From Anaerolineae bacterium (GTDB lineage Bacteria; Chloroflexota; Anaerolineae; Anaerolineales; Anaerolineaceae): DNA of 54,881 bases. This document shows positions 1 through 8,301 of this stretch, in pieces. Below the pieces are notes generated by a model. That model ran no database searches. It saw only the letters and a list, made by a program, of their open reading frames with translations, and was not told where the DNA came from. The DNA lies in contig JABLXK010000020.1 of NCBI GenBank assembly GCA_013178095.1, positions 1-54,881 of the forward strand, written 5' to 3'. The position numbers and the translations under genes were made by a program. Numbering within the stretch: the first letter of the stretch is position 1; each line of letters begins with the position of its first letter.

Positions 1-107
1 GCAAGATGGCAGTAGTGGGTGCCGCCATGCGCAAACTGCTGGTTTTGGCTTATGGCGTTATCAAGACGGATATGCCTTTTGACCCCAATTTTGCTCTTGG
101 GGCTTGA
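1..107 (+). CDS. IS110-family transposase, C-terminal end (5' truncated by window edge)
   Basis: Reading frame 3 is open from the window edge to a TGA at 105-107. It encodes the typical tail of IS110/IS116/IS902 transposases, with AAMRKLLVLAYGVIK followed by PFDP. In this family the C-terminal Transposase_20 domain ends with such an RKLL...PFDP segment. Only about 34 residues are visible, so the DEDD catalytic domain lies outside the window. The element's right end must lie between here and the ftsH terminator at 142-174, but I could not define it; IS110 elements usually lack clear inverted repeats. The match is short but characteristic. Confidence 0.72.
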   Translation, partial: KMAVVGAAMRKLLVLAYGVIKTDMPFDPNFALGA

Positions 108-141
108 CAAGCAAGACGGTATCTACATATCCTGTCAATAT

Positions 142-174
142 AAAAAAAATCCGGCCCGCAAGCGCGGGCCGGAT
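142..174 (-). terminator. Rho-independent terminator of ftsH
   Basis: An 11-bp perfect GC-rich stem (149-159 with 164-174, 4-nt loop) lies 6 bp beyond the ftsH stop. On the minus strand it is followed by a run of eight T. It ends the ftsH transcript before the insertion-sequence remnant. Confidence 0.85.
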
Positions 175-180
175 GGGTAT

Positions 181-2037
181 TTAGTTGCTGCTCAGGGTGG
201 GGATGCCCTGGTTCTTTTTCACGGGAGGAGCGAAAATCTTTTCGAAATCCTCGCGGGAAAGGGTTTCCACTTCCAGCAAGCGGTTGGCAACCTCATCCAA
301 CTTGGCGCGGTACTTGGTGAGGATTTTCTTGGCTTTCGCATAGGATTCGCTGACCAGTTTTTGCACTTCCTGGTCGATCTTTTCCGCAACCGCTTCGGAA
401 TAATCGCGCTGCTCGCCGATCTCGCGGCCGAGGAATACCAGCTCGTCCTTTTGGCCGTAGACCATCGGGCCCAATTCCGGGCTCATGCCCAGGCGGGTGA
501 CCATCTTGCGCGCCAGTTTGGTGACGTTCTCGATGTCGTTGGCGGCGCCTGAGGTGATATCGTTGAACACGATTTCCTCTGAAGCGCGCCCGCCCAACAG
601 GCCGATAATCTCAGCCATCATCTTGTTCTTGGACATCAGGGTGCGGTCATCTTCCGGCAGGGCGATGGTGTAGCCTGCAGCCATGCCGCGCGAGATGATG
701 GATATTTTCTGCACCAGGTCGGCTTCCGGCAGCGAGGCGATCACGATGGCGTGTCCGGCTTCATGATAGGCGATGATGCGTTTTTCGTCTTCGTTGATCA
801 GGCGGCTCTTGCGTTCCGGACCGGCAATGACGCGCTCGATGGCTTCTTCGAATTCAGATTGCGTGATCTGCTTCTTGTTGCGGCGCGCCGCCAGGATGGC
901 GCCTTCATTCACCAGGTTTTCCAGGTCAGCCCCCACAAATCCGGGCGTGGCCTTGGCCAGTATGTTCAGATTAACGCTGGGCGCCAGCGGCTTGCCCTTG
1001 ACGTGCACATTCAGGATGGCTTCGCGTCCGCGCATATCCGGGCGATCCAACACCACGCGGCGGTCGAAACGGCCAGGGCGCAGCAGGGCTGGGTCGAGGA
1101 TATCCGGGCGGTTGGTGGCGGCCATGATGATTACGTTGGTGTCGGTGTCGAAACCGTCCATCTCGACCAGCATCTGGTTAAGGGTTTGCTCGCGCTCGTC
1201 GTGCGAACCGCCCAAACCGGCGCCGCGATGACGGCCGACCGCATCGATTTCGTCGATGAAGATGATACAGGGCGAGTGCTTCTTGGCCTGGTCGAACAGA
1301 TCGCGCACGCGGCTGGCGCCAACGCCCACGAACATTTCAACGAATTCGGAGCCGGAAATGGAGAAGAACGGTACGCCGGCTTCCCCAGAAACCGCTTTGG
1401 CTAAAAGGGTCTTGCCACCGCCGGGAGGGCCTACAAGGAGCACGCCCTTGGGAATGCGCGCGCCCAGCGAGATGAATTTCTGCGGTTCGCGCAGGAATTC
1501 AACCACTTCCTGCAACTCTTCCTTGGCTTCGTCTACCCCCGCCACGTCGGCGAAGGTCACCTTGGGCTGATCGCCGGAGAACATGCGGGCGCGGGACTTG
1601 CCGAAAGAGATAGCCGCGTTGTTGCTGCCCTGCGCCTGACGGAAGATCAGGAAGAAAGCCACCCCCACAATCAGGAAAGGCAGGATGTATCCGAGGAAGG
1701 ACAACACCGCGTTCCATTGGCTGGGTTGCTTCACGGAAATGGCGACATTGGCGTGGTTCAACGCATCGGTTGTTACGCCGTAATTCAATAATTGTTCGAC
1801 TAAAGTCGATCCGGATTCTTTTGTCGCAGTCTTTTCCTGGCCGTCCTTGAGGGTGACGGTCAAGGTATTTTCATCTTCAACGATCGATTTAACATTACCT
1901 TGGCTGATTTGCGCCGCCAGTTCATTAATCGACATAACTGTCTGGCCGCTATCCTGGTTAATGTTCATGAAAACCATCGCGACAATCGAGATGAGGATCA
2001 GCAAATAGACAAAATTGGTTTGTCCGTTCGATTTCAC
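181..2037 (-). CDS. ftsH: ATP-dependent zinc metalloprotease FtsH
   Basis: Membrane-anchored AAA+ protease that extracts and degrades membrane and short-lived cytosolic proteins. The protein has an N-terminal membrane segment (about residues 8-24), a short extracytoplasmic domain, a second membrane segment (about 110-132), the AAA module with Walker A GPPGGGKT, Walker B IIFIDEID and the SRH arginines, and the zinc site HEAGH at about residues 425-429. I chose the GTG at 2037 because a GGAGG sits 5 nt before it; the open frame could also begin at a TTG four codons upstream, but that TTG overlaps the ribosome binding site. Length of 618 residues is normal for the family. The P-loop has Gly where Thr is more usual in FtsH (GPPGTGKT), a tolerated variant. 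It is monocistronic, bounded by terminators on both sides. Confidence 0.97.
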   Translation of the reverse strand: MKSNGQTNFVYLLILISIVAMVFMNINQDSGQTVMSINELAAQISQGNVKSIVEDENTLTVTLKDGQEKTATKESGSTLVEQLLNYGVTTDALNHANVAISVKQPSQWNAVLSFLGYILPFLIVGVAFFLIFRQAQGSNNAAISFGKSRARMFSGDQPKVTFADVAGVDEAKEELQEVVEFLREPQKFISLGARIPKGVLLVGPPGGGKTLLAKAVSGEAGVPFFSISGSEFVEMFVGVGASRVRDLFDQAKKHSPCIIFIDEIDAVGRHRGAGLGGSHDEREQTLNQMLVEMDGFDTDTNVIIMAATNRPDILDPALLRPGRFDRRVVLDRPDMRGREAILNVHVKGKPLAPSVNLNILAKATPGFVGADLENLVNEGAILAARRNKKQITQSEFEEAIERVIAGPERKSRLINEDEKRIIAYHEAGHAIVIASLPEADLVQKISIISRGMAAGYTIALPEDDRTLMSKNKMMAEIIGLLGGRASEEIVFNDITSGAANDIENVTKLARKMVTRLGMSPELGPMVYGQKDELVFLGREIGEQRDYSEAVAEKIDQEVQKLVSESYAKAKKILTKYRAKLDEVANRLLEVETLSREDFEKIFAPPVKKNQGIPTLSSN

Positions 2038-2134
2038 AGATTCCTCCAAAAAGGGTTCATTTACGCATGCGAATTATACCAACCAATCCCGGCCGGCAGG
2101 CCGTATCGGCAATTTATAGATATTTCTAATATAG

Positions 2135-2166
2135 AAAAAACCCGCCTGCGAAAGGCGGGTTTTTTT
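2135..2166 (-). terminator. Rho-independent terminator of efp
   Basis: A 7-bp stem (2141-2147 with 2153-2159) flanked by an A run (2135-2140) and a T run (2160-2166). It lies 6 bp beyond the efp stop on the minus strand. The flanking A and T runs would let it work in both directions. Confidence 0.85.
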
Positions 2167-2171
2167 CCTTG

Positions 2172-2735
2172 TTATTCCTGAACGCGGGTGACGTATTCTC
2201 CGGTTTCGGTATTCACCCGAATCAGATCGCCTTCCTGGACGAAATTGGGGGTGTTCACTTCAGCGCCGGTTTCCAGAACCACTTTCTTGGTCACGCCGGT
2301 GGCGGTATCGCCGCGCACAGCATTCTCGGCCTTCATCACGCGCAGGTCGACGTTCATGGGCAGTTCCACATCCAGCGGTTCATTGTCAAACAAGGTCAGT
2401 TTGACCTCCACGCCTTCCTTGAGAAAAACCGCCGAATCGCCGATGACATCTTTCTGGATGGCGGGTTGTTCGAAGGTCTGCATATCCATGAAGTGGTACA
2501 GATCGCCGTCGGAATATAAGAATTGCACGTTATGGTAGTCCAGGCGGACGTCCTGAACGCGTTCGCCGGAGTTGAAAGTCTTTTCAATCGTGGCAAGGGT
2601 GCGCAAATTGCGCGCCTTGATGCGGACGCTGGCGTTGCCGCGACCGGTCTTGTTGTGATGGTAATCCAGCACCTTGAAAAGCTGGTTTTCCAGCTCGAAA
2701 GTCGTTCCCTTGCGTAATTCGTTTACATCAATCAT
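2172..2735 (-). CDS. efp: Translation elongation factor P (Arg-32 type)
   Basis: EF-P binds between the P and E sites and rescues ribosomes stalled at polyproline. The protein has the three-domain EF-P layout: KOW-like domain I, an OB domain, and a C-terminal OB domain with the IRVNTETGEYVTR signature. I take the ATG at 2735 (187 residues), with AGAGG 9 nt upstream, rather than the TTG three codons earlier. With this start the tip residue of the domain I loop (KTGRGNA) is Arg-32 and not the lysine of E. coli-type KPGKG loops. Arg-32 is the position rhamnosylated by EarP in some proteobacteria; no EarP or other EF-P modifying gene is visible nearby. The gene stands alone between its own promoter and terminator. 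Confidence 0.97.
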   Translation of the reverse strand: MIDVNELRKGTTFELENQLFKVLDYHHNKTGRGNASVRIKARNLRTLATIEKTFNSGERVQDVRLDYHNVQFLYSDGDLYHFMDMQTFEQPAIQKDVIGDSAVFLKEGVEVKLTLFDNEPLDVELPMNVDLRVMKAENAVRGDTATGVTKKVVLETGAEVNTPNFVQEGDLIRVNTETGEYVTRVQE

Positions 2736-2768
2736 AAGATCCAACCTCTATGATAAATTTGCGGGCTT

Positions 2769-2798
2769 ATTATAGTATAGAGGTAAAAGAACAGGCAA
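2769..2798 (-). promoter_or_regulatory. Candidate sigma-70 promoter of efp
   Basis: On the minus strand TTGCCT (2798-2793) is followed after 18 nt by a perfect TATAAT (2774-2769), about 30 nt before the efp start codon. The -35 box is only a partial match. Confidence 0.5.
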
Positions 2799-2802
2799 GA
2801 GA

Positions 2803-2828
2803 AAGGCGGAGAGCAATTCTCCGCCTTA
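2803..2828 (-). terminator. Hairpin ending the comF-hpf transcript
   Basis: A perfect 10-bp stem (2803-2812 with 2819-2828, 6-nt loop) lies downstream of hpf, followed on the minus strand by a T-rich but interrupted tract. It is about 60 bp beyond the hpf stop and just upstream of the efp promoter. Confidence 0.55.
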
Positions 2829-2887
2829 TTGCATGATTTTTGTATCTCAATTGCCGAACAAAGCGCCAATTTCAGGCGTTGCCACCC

Positions 2888-3442
2888 TTAACCCAATTCC
2901 GGTTGGATGATGCCATAGGTGCCGTCGCGGCGTTTGTATAGCACGTTGATCGAGCTGGTTTGGGCATTGTAGAAGATAAAGAAGTCCTCGTGCCCGAGCA
3001 GGTTCATCTGCTCAACGGCTTCCATTTCGTCCATCGGAACCAGCGTGAATTTCTTACGGCGGGCGATCAAAGGATGGTTCTCCTCAAGCTCTTCCTCGTC
3101 CAGCAACTCCTCGGACGGCGAAATACCCGCGCGGGCGTGCTGCCGCTTTCCTTTGTATCTTTCGATTTGACGTTCGATTTTGTCCATGACCAGGTCGATT
3201 GCCGATTTGATCTCGGAAGCGCGTTCCTCCGCTCGCAGGATGAATCCGCGCCCGCGCAGGGTGATCTGTGCTACAAAGCGGCTATTCAACTCTCGGGCGG
3301 TTTTAACGTAGGCCAGGTCGATGCGGGTTTCATCGATTTGATCCAGGTAACGGTCAAGACGGGGTATTTTTTTATCGATATATTCTCGAATTTCCTGGGT
3401 AAGGTCCATTTCTTTCACGAAAACATCCACTTTGTCTTTCAT
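2888..3442 (-). CDS. hpf: Ribosome hibernation promoting factor, long form
   Basis: Long HPF dimerises 70S ribosomes into inactive 100S particles in starvation. Residues 1-105 form the S30AE (YfiA-like) ribosome-binding domain, with the basic end RQIERYKGK. The last 60 residues (RRKKFTLVPMDEMEAVEQM onward) form the dimerisation domain found only in long HPF. The ATG at 3442 has GGAGG 7 nt upstream; the open frame extends further upstream, but that stretch overlaps the end of comF and is not conserved in style. Start and comF stop overlap as ATGA (3439-3442), suggesting translational coupling. Length of 184 residues is typical for the long form. Confidence 0.95.
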   Translation of the reverse strand: MKDKVDVFVKEMDLTQEIREYIDKKIPRLDRYLDQIDETRIDLAYVKTARELNSRFVAQITLRGRGFILRAEERASEIKSAIDLVMDKIERQIERYKGKRQHARAGISPSEELLDEEELEENHPLIARRKKFTLVPMDEMEAVEQMNLLGHEDFFIFYNAQTSSINVLYKRRDGTYGIIQPELG

Positions 3443-4209
3443 ATTCTTACCTCCGTATTCTTGGGATTTGAATTTGGGGATAAATTCGTTCGTGCCACGG
3501 TTAAACAAAATACACTTTTTGCGCCGGCTTCCCGCAAAGCTGCGGCGCAGGCATCCAGAGTCGCCCCGGTGGTGGCAATATCATCCACAATCAGGAAGGA
3601 TTGATCGCGGCAGATTTCGGGCTCGGCGGCAAAAGCGCTGTTCAGGTTGACGCGGCGCTCTTCCGCATCCAGCCCGACCTGGGAGCGGGTCTCCCGCACA
3701 CGACGCAGGGTTGTTGGGCGGTAAGGGATGTGAAGCGTCCTGGCCAGCGGTTTGGCGATCAGATCAGCCTGGTTATAGCCGCGTTCGTGCAAGCGTTTTT
3801 CGCCCAGAGGAACGGGCGCCATGACGTCAATATCGATCTGCCAATTCCGGATCAAGTCTGCCAGGGCAGGCGTCAGATAACGCACCAGGCCAAGACGGCG
3901 CTGGTATTTGATGCCGATAACGATCTCCCTGACCGTGTCATCATAATTAGACCAGGATTTAAGCTGATCGTATGCCGGCGGTAAATCGCGGCAGACGCGG
4001 CAGGTTTGCCCTTTCACGATCTGTTTACCGCAGCGAGAGCAAGTAAGGGTGTTGGAAAGCCGGGGAATGCCGTTCCAGCATTCAGGGCAGATTTCGTAAC
4101 CGATTTTCTGACAGTGAACACAAAAAGGTGGAAAAATCCAATCAAGCAGCACCCACAGGTTTAGAGAAGGTTTGAAGAAGGTGGGGTTGATTGAATTTTC
4201 TTTCAGCAT
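3439..4209 (-). CDS. ComF-family phosphoribosyltransferase
   Basis: ComF/ComFC proteins combine an N-terminal double zinc ribbon with a type I phosphoribosyltransferase fold; in competent bacteria they act in DNA uptake, elsewhere the role is unclear. Here the zinc-binding pairs are at residues 30-75 (CVHC, CPEC, CSRC, CRVC). The PRPP-binding loop is LIVDDIATTGAT at about residues 206-217, and a conserved RGYNQA segment precedes it. It is the first gene of a two-gene unit with hpf, overlapping by 4 nt. The same pairing with HPF is common in many bacteria, so competence cannot be inferred from this gene alone. The ribosome binding site is weak. Confidence 0.9.
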   Translation of the reverse strand: MLKENSINPTFFKPSLNLWVLLDWIFPPFCVHCQKIGYEICPECWNGIPRLSNTLTCSRCGKQIVKGQTCRVCRDLPPAYDQLKSWSNYDDTVREIVIGIKYQRRLGLVRYLTPALADLIRNWQIDIDVMAPVPLGEKRLHERGYNQADLIAKPLARTLHIPYRPTTLRRVRETRSQVGLDAEERRVNLNSAFAAEPEICRDQSFLIVDDIATTGATLDACAAALREAGAKSVFCLTVARTNLSPNSNPKNTEVRI

Positions 4210-4260
4210 TTCCCGTTTTCTTTCCTTTCAACCTTGAGAAGTGCCAGTGGTGTCATTTTG

Positions 4261-4407
4261 TTATACGTTCTGAAGCGATTCCTGAATGAAATTGTTGATC
4301 GCCGGACCAAGCAATTTGGATACGATCATGATAAATAAGATGATAATGACGATGATTAAAAAATATTCAATGAAGCCTTGCCCTTGGTTGGTGCGGGGGG
4401 ATCTCAT
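4261..4407 (-). CDS. Flp-type (type IVb) pilin, 48 residues
   Basis: This small gene encodes a protein with a short polar head of 8-10 residues, then GQGFIEYFLIIVII and a single hydrophobic helix ending in SKLLGPAINNF. The G-x-GxxEY pattern followed by about 20 hydrophobic residues is the hallmark of Flp pilins, where the prepilin peptidase cuts at the glycine and the Glu at +5 is conserved. AAAGGAG lies 9 nt upstream of the ATG, and a good promoter precedes it. No Tad assembly genes (tadA, tadB, tadC, rcpA) are in the window, so the assembly machinery would have to be elsewhere. Confidence 0.8.
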   Translation of the reverse strand: MRSPRTNQGQGFIEYFLIIVIIILFIMIVSKLLGPAINNFIQESLQNV

Positions 4408-4436
4408 TGAATTCGACTCCTTTCTGTGTTTTTTTC

Positions 4437-4466
4437 AGTATATATCAAACCCTCTCGGATTTGCAA
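4437..4466 (-). promoter_or_regulatory. Promoter of the Flp pilin gene
   Basis: On the minus strand TTGCAA (4466-4461) and TATACT (4442-4437) are separated by 18 nt, about 30 nt before the pilin start codon. Confidence 0.55.
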
Positions 4467-4522
4467 CTATTTCATTGTATTTACGTAATTCTTACATAGA
4501 AGATTATAACGAACCTGATTCG

Positions 4523-4550
4523 TTGTTTTATGAAGAAATATCGCTATAAT
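4523..4550 (+). promoter_or_regulatory. Promoter of the 177-aa protein / SPFH unit
   Basis: TTGTTT (4523-4528) and a perfect TATAAT (4545-4550) are separated by 16 nt, about 38 nt upstream of the ATG at 4589. Confidence 0.55.
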
Positions 4551-4588
4551 CTTATGTAAAGGAATAAAGCATATCTGGAGGACAAGAA

Positions 4589-5122
4589 ATGAATGACATC
4601 CTGGGTCGAGTGACCGGCGAACATGATTTCTTCAAGAAGATCCTGGAAAAAATTCCGGGATTTAAAGGGTACGTGGAGCGGGAAGACCGCCGCGCAGCGG
4701 ATAAGCTGCTGCGAGAGTCGATCGCTGATCAATTTGAGGCGTTATGGGGCCGTATCTCGTCCATGCAGCGCGAGGCGATCAGCAACGGGAACCTGGATAC
4801 GGTGGATGAATTGGAATCCGCCGCGCTGAAAATCCGCCAATTCATCGACCGCGTCCGCACGGCTTCGTACGGATACGCCGGTTTCTTTGACGCTATAAAA
4901 ATCAACACTGAAGAACTGGACGAGATTTATCAATATGACGCGCAGATGATTTCATTGCAAGGTGAGGTAACCGGCGCGCTCGATAATATTGATGCTTCCT
5001 ACGGGACGGACGGCTTTCCGGCTGCCGTACGGCACCTGGTCAGTCTGGCGCAATCCTGCGTGGATACTTTTGAACAACGCAAGAACGTCATTGTGAATAT
5101 GGGTGGCAGCCCGGTCGCTTGA
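4589..5122 (+). CDS. Uncharacterised 177-residue protein paired with SPFH protein
   Basis: I do not recognise a named family. The protein is soluble, highly charged and predicted mostly helical, with no signal peptide or membrane segment. The N-terminus has a KIPGFKGYVEREDRRAADK motif, and residues 40-100 look like a long helical bundle or coiled coil. GGAGG lies 6 nt upstream of the ATG. It is followed after 29 bp by the SPFH-HTH gene on the same strand, and a shared promoter precedes it, so the two probably act together. A helical partner or adaptor of the SPFH oligomer is a reasonable guess but not shown by sequence. Real coding is well supported by the ribosome binding site, length and context. 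Confidence 0.85.
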   Translation: MNDILGRVTGEHDFFKKILEKIPGFKGYVEREDRRAADKLLRESIADQFEALWGRISSMQREAISNGNLDTVDELESAALKIRQFIDRVRTASYGYAGFFDAIKINTEELDEIYQYDAQMISLQGEVTGALDNIDASYGTDGFPAAVRHLVSLAQSCVDTFEQRKNVIVNMGGSPVA

Positions 5123-5151
5123 CCGGTTGAATAATTTCAGGAGAATTAAAA

Positions 5152-6192
5152 ATGGCAAGAATTTTTGATGTAGTTGAATACGCAAGTGAGATGAAAGATG
5201 AGCTGGTGCATCGCTTCCCGGAGGAGGGTATTGCCGACCTGCGCATCGGTTCGCAGGTGATCGTGCGGGAATCCCAGAAAGCGGTGTTTTTCAGAGACGG
5301 TAAAGCACTGGATATCTTCAGCGCCGGCCGGCACACAATCGCGACCGCCAATATTCCCCTGCTGATCGATTTCATCGGAAAAGCATTCAACAATCGCACG
5401 CCCTTCACCGCGGAAGTGTATTACGTCTCGGTTAAAGAATTCGCTGATCGAAAATGGGGTACGCCGCAGCCGATCATTGTGCGCAATCCCGGCATGGGCC
5501 TGGGGGTGGCGCTTTTGCAAGGTTTTGGCACCTACAGCTACCAAATCAAGGACGCGCAGCAATTCGTGACGCAATTGGTGGGGGCGCAGGGTGTTTACCG
5601 CACCGAGGATATTGAAAACCGGCTGCGCACTATGCTGCTTTCGAAATTGCAGGACCTGTTGGGCGAAACCACCGGCAAGAAATCAGTAGTTGAATTGATC
5701 GCGTTAACTGAGGAGTTGGGCGCCGGCGTGCGCGCCAAGGCGCAGGATGATTTCGCGGCGATCGGACTGACGCTGAAGTCATTCTACATCGGCAACCTGA
5801 AACCCTCCGAGAAATCCGCCGAGGAATTACGTTCCATGGGCATGCTGGATATGGCCACCTACACCCAACTGCAGGCAGCGGATGCGCTGCGCGACGCGGC
5901 CAAGAACCCCAGCGGTGGGGCAGGTTTGACCGCCGGTATTGGCGCCGGGATGGGCCTGGGCAACGTGATCAGCGACTCGCTGAAAAACGTTAGCGGCGGT
6001 TCCGGCGGTGCGGGTACGCCCAAAACTAATGGCATTCCGGATGTGATGACGCCCGGCGAAGCTGCGCGCATCCTGCAAGTCTCCGAGGAAGATGTGATGG
6101 CGGCCATCAACGAAAAGACTTTAAAAGCCAAAAAGATCGGCAGCGCCTATCGTATCAGTAAGGAATCCCTGGAAGAGTTCCTGAAAAGTTAG
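5152..6192 (+). CDS. SPFH/Band-7 domain protein with C-terminal excisionase-type HTH
   Basis: Residues about 15-235 form an SPFH (stomatin/prohibitin-like) domain of the YdjI/COG4260 style, with an ELVHRFPEEG start and the RTEDIENRLRTMLLSKLQD segment. A glycine-rich linker (about 255-292) follows. Residues 297-346 are a helix-turn-helix of the MerR/excisionase (HTH_17) type: MTPGEAARILQVSEEDVMAA, then KAKKIGSAYRISKESLEEFL. COG4260 relatives usually end in a zinc ribbon, so an HTH end is unusual. No N-terminal transmembrane helix is obvious. AGGAG lies 8 nt upstream of the ATG. It is the second gene of the unit and ends at a strong terminator. SPFH identity is firm, DNA binding by the tail is inference. 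Confidence 0.88.
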   Translation: MARIFDVVEYASEMKDELVHRFPEEGIADLRIGSQVIVRESQKAVFFRDGKALDIFSAGRHTIATANIPLLIDFIGKAFNNRTPFTAEVYYVSVKEFADRKWGTPQPIIVRNPGMGLGVALLQGFGTYSYQIKDAQQFVTQLVGAQGVYRTEDIENRLRTMLLSKLQDLLGETTGKKSVVELIALTEELGAGVRAKAQDDFAAIGLTLKSFYIGNLKPSEKSAEELRSMGMLDMATYTQLQAADALRDAAKNPSGGAGLTAGIGAGMGLGNVISDSLKNVSGGSGGAGTPKTNGIPDVMTPGEAARILQVSEEDVMAAINEKTLKAKKIGSAYRISKESLEEFLKS

Positions 6193-6211
6193 GCTTTTCG
6201 ATAAAATAATG

Positions 6212-6245
6212 ACAGCCCGGTGACATCCATCGGGCTGTTTTTTTG
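6212..6245 (+). terminator. Terminator after the SPFH gene
   Basis: The stem ACAGCCCG...CGGGCTGT (6212-6238), with two further pairs near the loop, is followed by a run of eight T (6238-6245). Confidence 0.85.
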
Positions 6246-6252
6246 CGCAGCC

Positions 6253-6261
6253 TGATATAAT
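6253..6261 (+). promoter_or_regulatory. Extended -10 promoter of sucCD
   Basis: TGATATAAT is a perfect extended -10 element (TGnTATAAT). It lies 27 nt before the sucC start and directly after the previous terminator. I see no good -35 box, as expected for extended -10 promoters. Confidence 0.5.
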
Positions 6262-6288
6262 GAGAAGCGGGCTGGTGAATACCAATCA

Positions 6289-7431
6289 ATGAGAATATTA
6301 GAATACCAATCCAAAAGAATTTTTTCGCAATATGGAATACCGATCCCCAAAGGCAGGGTGGCAATCAACGCAATCATCGCGGATCACATATATGAAGAAT
6401 TAAAATCGGATGTGGTCATCAAAGCCCAGGTGTTGACGGGGGGTAGGGGAAAAGCGGGCGGCATCAGGCTGGCCAAGTCCGCCGAACAGGTTGAGGAACT
6501 GACCAACGAGATCCTCAGCATGAGCATCAAAGGCCTCCCCGTAAAAAAGATCCTGGTTGAAGAAGCGGTCAGGATCGATCAGGAATATTTCATCGCCATC
6601 ACTACGGATAAGGATGAGGGTGTGCCGGTCTTGATGGCATCTAAATATGGCGGCGTCGACATCGAAGAGATCGTCAAAGGGAACCATAATGCCCTCTTCA
6701 GCATGCCGATAGAACCGCTGGTTGGGTTGCGCGAATTCCAGGTGCGCAGTGCTGCGCTGGCAATCGAACTCCCTAAGCAGCTCTGGCATGATTTTGAGGA
6801 TATCGTCCTGAACTTATGGAATTTATACCGTGAGAACGACGCGGAAAATGTCGAGATCAACCCCCTGGTGATTTCCGAGGGAAACCGGCTGATCGCCCTG
6901 GATGCGAAGGTAACCATCGACGATAACGCCATTTACCGCCATCCGGAATTGTCCGAATTCTTCGATATGGAAGAAGAAGACCGCATGGAGTACATGGCCA
7001 AAAAATACGGCCTTTCCTACGTCAAGCTCGAGGGAAACATCGGTTGCATGGTGAACGGCGCAGGCCTGGCAATGGCGACGCTGGACCTGTTGGCAGACAA
7101 CGGCGGGCAGCCGGCCAATTTCCTGGATATCGGCGGGGGAGCGAACGCGGAAAAAGTAGCTTCAGGGTTGAAGATCATCCTGGAGGATGAACGGGTCAAG
7201 GTCATCCTGATCAATATTTTTGGAGGCATCACCCGCTGCGACGAGGTTGCGCGCGGTATCTTGAACGTAATGGAAGAGAAGCATTGCACGCTTCCGGTGG
7301 TGATCAGGCTGGCGGGCACCAACTCCAGCCAAGGGTTGGCGCTGCTGCAATCCAGCGGGTTTATCGCAGCAGAAAATATAGCTGATGCAGTCAAACTAAG
7401 CGTGAAAGCTTCGAAAGGGAAAAAGAGATGA
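6289..7431 (+). CDS. sucC: Succinate-CoA ligase (ADP-forming), beta subunit
   Basis: With SucD it interconverts succinyl-CoA + ADP + Pi and succinate + ATP, giving substrate-level phosphorylation or succinyl-CoA for biosynthesis. The N-terminal two thirds are an ATP-grasp domain (KAQVLTGGRGKAGGI for ATP binding, EINPLVI for metal binding). The C-terminal part is a CoA-ligase flavodoxin-like domain (GAGLAMATLDLL, NIFGGITRCDEVA). Length of 380 residues is typical. The start region EYQSKRIFSQYGIPIP fits the family N-terminus, though no strong ribosome binding site is seen. Its stop overlaps the sucD start by 4 nt. Confidence 0.95.
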   Translation: MRILEYQSKRIFSQYGIPIPKGRVAINAIIADHIYEELKSDVVIKAQVLTGGRGKAGGIRLAKSAEQVEELTNEILSMSIKGLPVKKILVEEAVRIDQEYFIAITTDKDEGVPVLMASKYGGVDIEEIVKGNHNALFSMPIEPLVGLREFQVRSAALAIELPKQLWHDFEDIVLNLWNLYRENDAENVEINPLVISEGNRLIALDAKVTIDDNAIYRHPELSEFFDMEEEDRMEYMAKKYGLSYVKLEGNIGCMVNGAGLAMATLDLLADNGGQPANFLDIGGGANAEKVASGLKIILEDERVKVILINIFGGITRCDEVARGILNVMEEKHCTLPVVIRLAGTNSSQGLALLQSSGFIAAENIADAVKLSVKASKGKKR

Positions 7432-8297
7432 GCATCCTGGTGAGAAGTGATATTCCAGTGCTGGTGCAAGGCATCACCGGCAAGGAAGGAACTTTTCATG
7501 CCCAGAAGATGCAGGGTTATGGAACGCGCATCGTGGCCGGCGTGACTCCCGGCAAGGGCGGCGATTGGGTGCTGGACGAAAAGATCCCGGTCTTCGATAC
7601 GGTGAGAACTGCGATTGAAGCCACCGGTGCGGAAGCCAGCGTTATTTTCGTACCCGCTGACCGGGCTGCCGATGCCATGTTCGAAGCCATCGACGCAGGT
7701 TTGCAGTTTATCTTTTGCGTGACGGAAGGAATTCCCATGCAGGATATGATGCGGGTGAAGCGTTATCTGGCCACTTCCGACACCCAACTGGTTGGCCCCA
7801 ACTCGCCCGGACTGTTATCCCCGGGCAAGGTGAAACTCGGCATCATTCCGGGAGAAATTGCCCAACCGGGCAACATCGGGGTGATCTCCCGCTCGGGAAC
7901 ATTGACCTACGAAATCGTGAATGAGATCAGGAAAGCCGGCGGAGGGGTTTCCACCTGTATCGGGATTGGCGGTGATCCGATCCTGGGTATGGGATTTGTT
8001 GAATTATTGGAAATGTTCGAAGATGATCCGGAAACTGAAAAAATCCTGATGGTCGGTGAAATTGGCGGACGCTTCGAAGAAGACGCGGTGAAATTCATTT
8101 CACAACACGTGACCAAACCGACTTACGCGTTTATCGTGGGGAAGTCTGCTCCCGAGGGGCGGCGCATGGGCCATGCCGGCGCCATCATAGAAAAAAGAGC
8201 AGGGTCAGCCGCATATAAGATCGATTTGATCAAAAATGCTGGTATCCGGCTGGCTTCTTCGATTGAAGAAATCCCGGCTCTTTTATTAAAGTCGTAA
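7428..8297 (+). CDS. sucD: Succinate-CoA ligase, alpha subunit
   Basis: This subunit carries the phosphohistidine intermediate and the CoA-binding Rossmann domain. Visible motifs are GITGKEGTFH (CoA binding) near the N-terminus, GPNSPG, and the active-site loop GRRMGHAGAII with the catalytic His at residue 249. Length of 289 residues is normal. The ATG overlaps the sucC stop as ATGA, so the two subunits are translationally coupled for equal dosage. It converges with the ACP gene, with only 4 bp between the stop codons and no obvious terminator. Confidence 0.96.
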   Translation: MSILVRSDIPVLVQGITGKEGTFHAQKMQGYGTRIVAGVTPGKGGDWVLDEKIPVFDTVRTAIEATGAEASVIFVPADRAADAMFEAIDAGLQFIFCVTEGIPMQDMMRVKRYLATSDTQLVGPNSPGLLSPGKVKLGIIPGEIAQPGNIGVISRSGTLTYEIVNEIRKAGGGVSTCIGIGGDPILGMGFVELLEMFEDDPETEKILMVGEIGGRFEEDAVKFISQHVTKPTYAFIVGKSAPEGRRMGHAGAIIEKRAGSAAYKIDLIKNAGIRLASSIEEIPALLLKS

Positions 8298-8301
8298 TCG
8301 A

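Noticed and set aside
751..1404. Open frame of 217 codons on the plus strand
   Set aside because: Antisense to ftsH, which is certain.
4286..4549. Plus-strand open frame of 87 codons
   Set aside because: Antisense to the Flp pilin gene and its promoter; the pilin reading is far more convincing.
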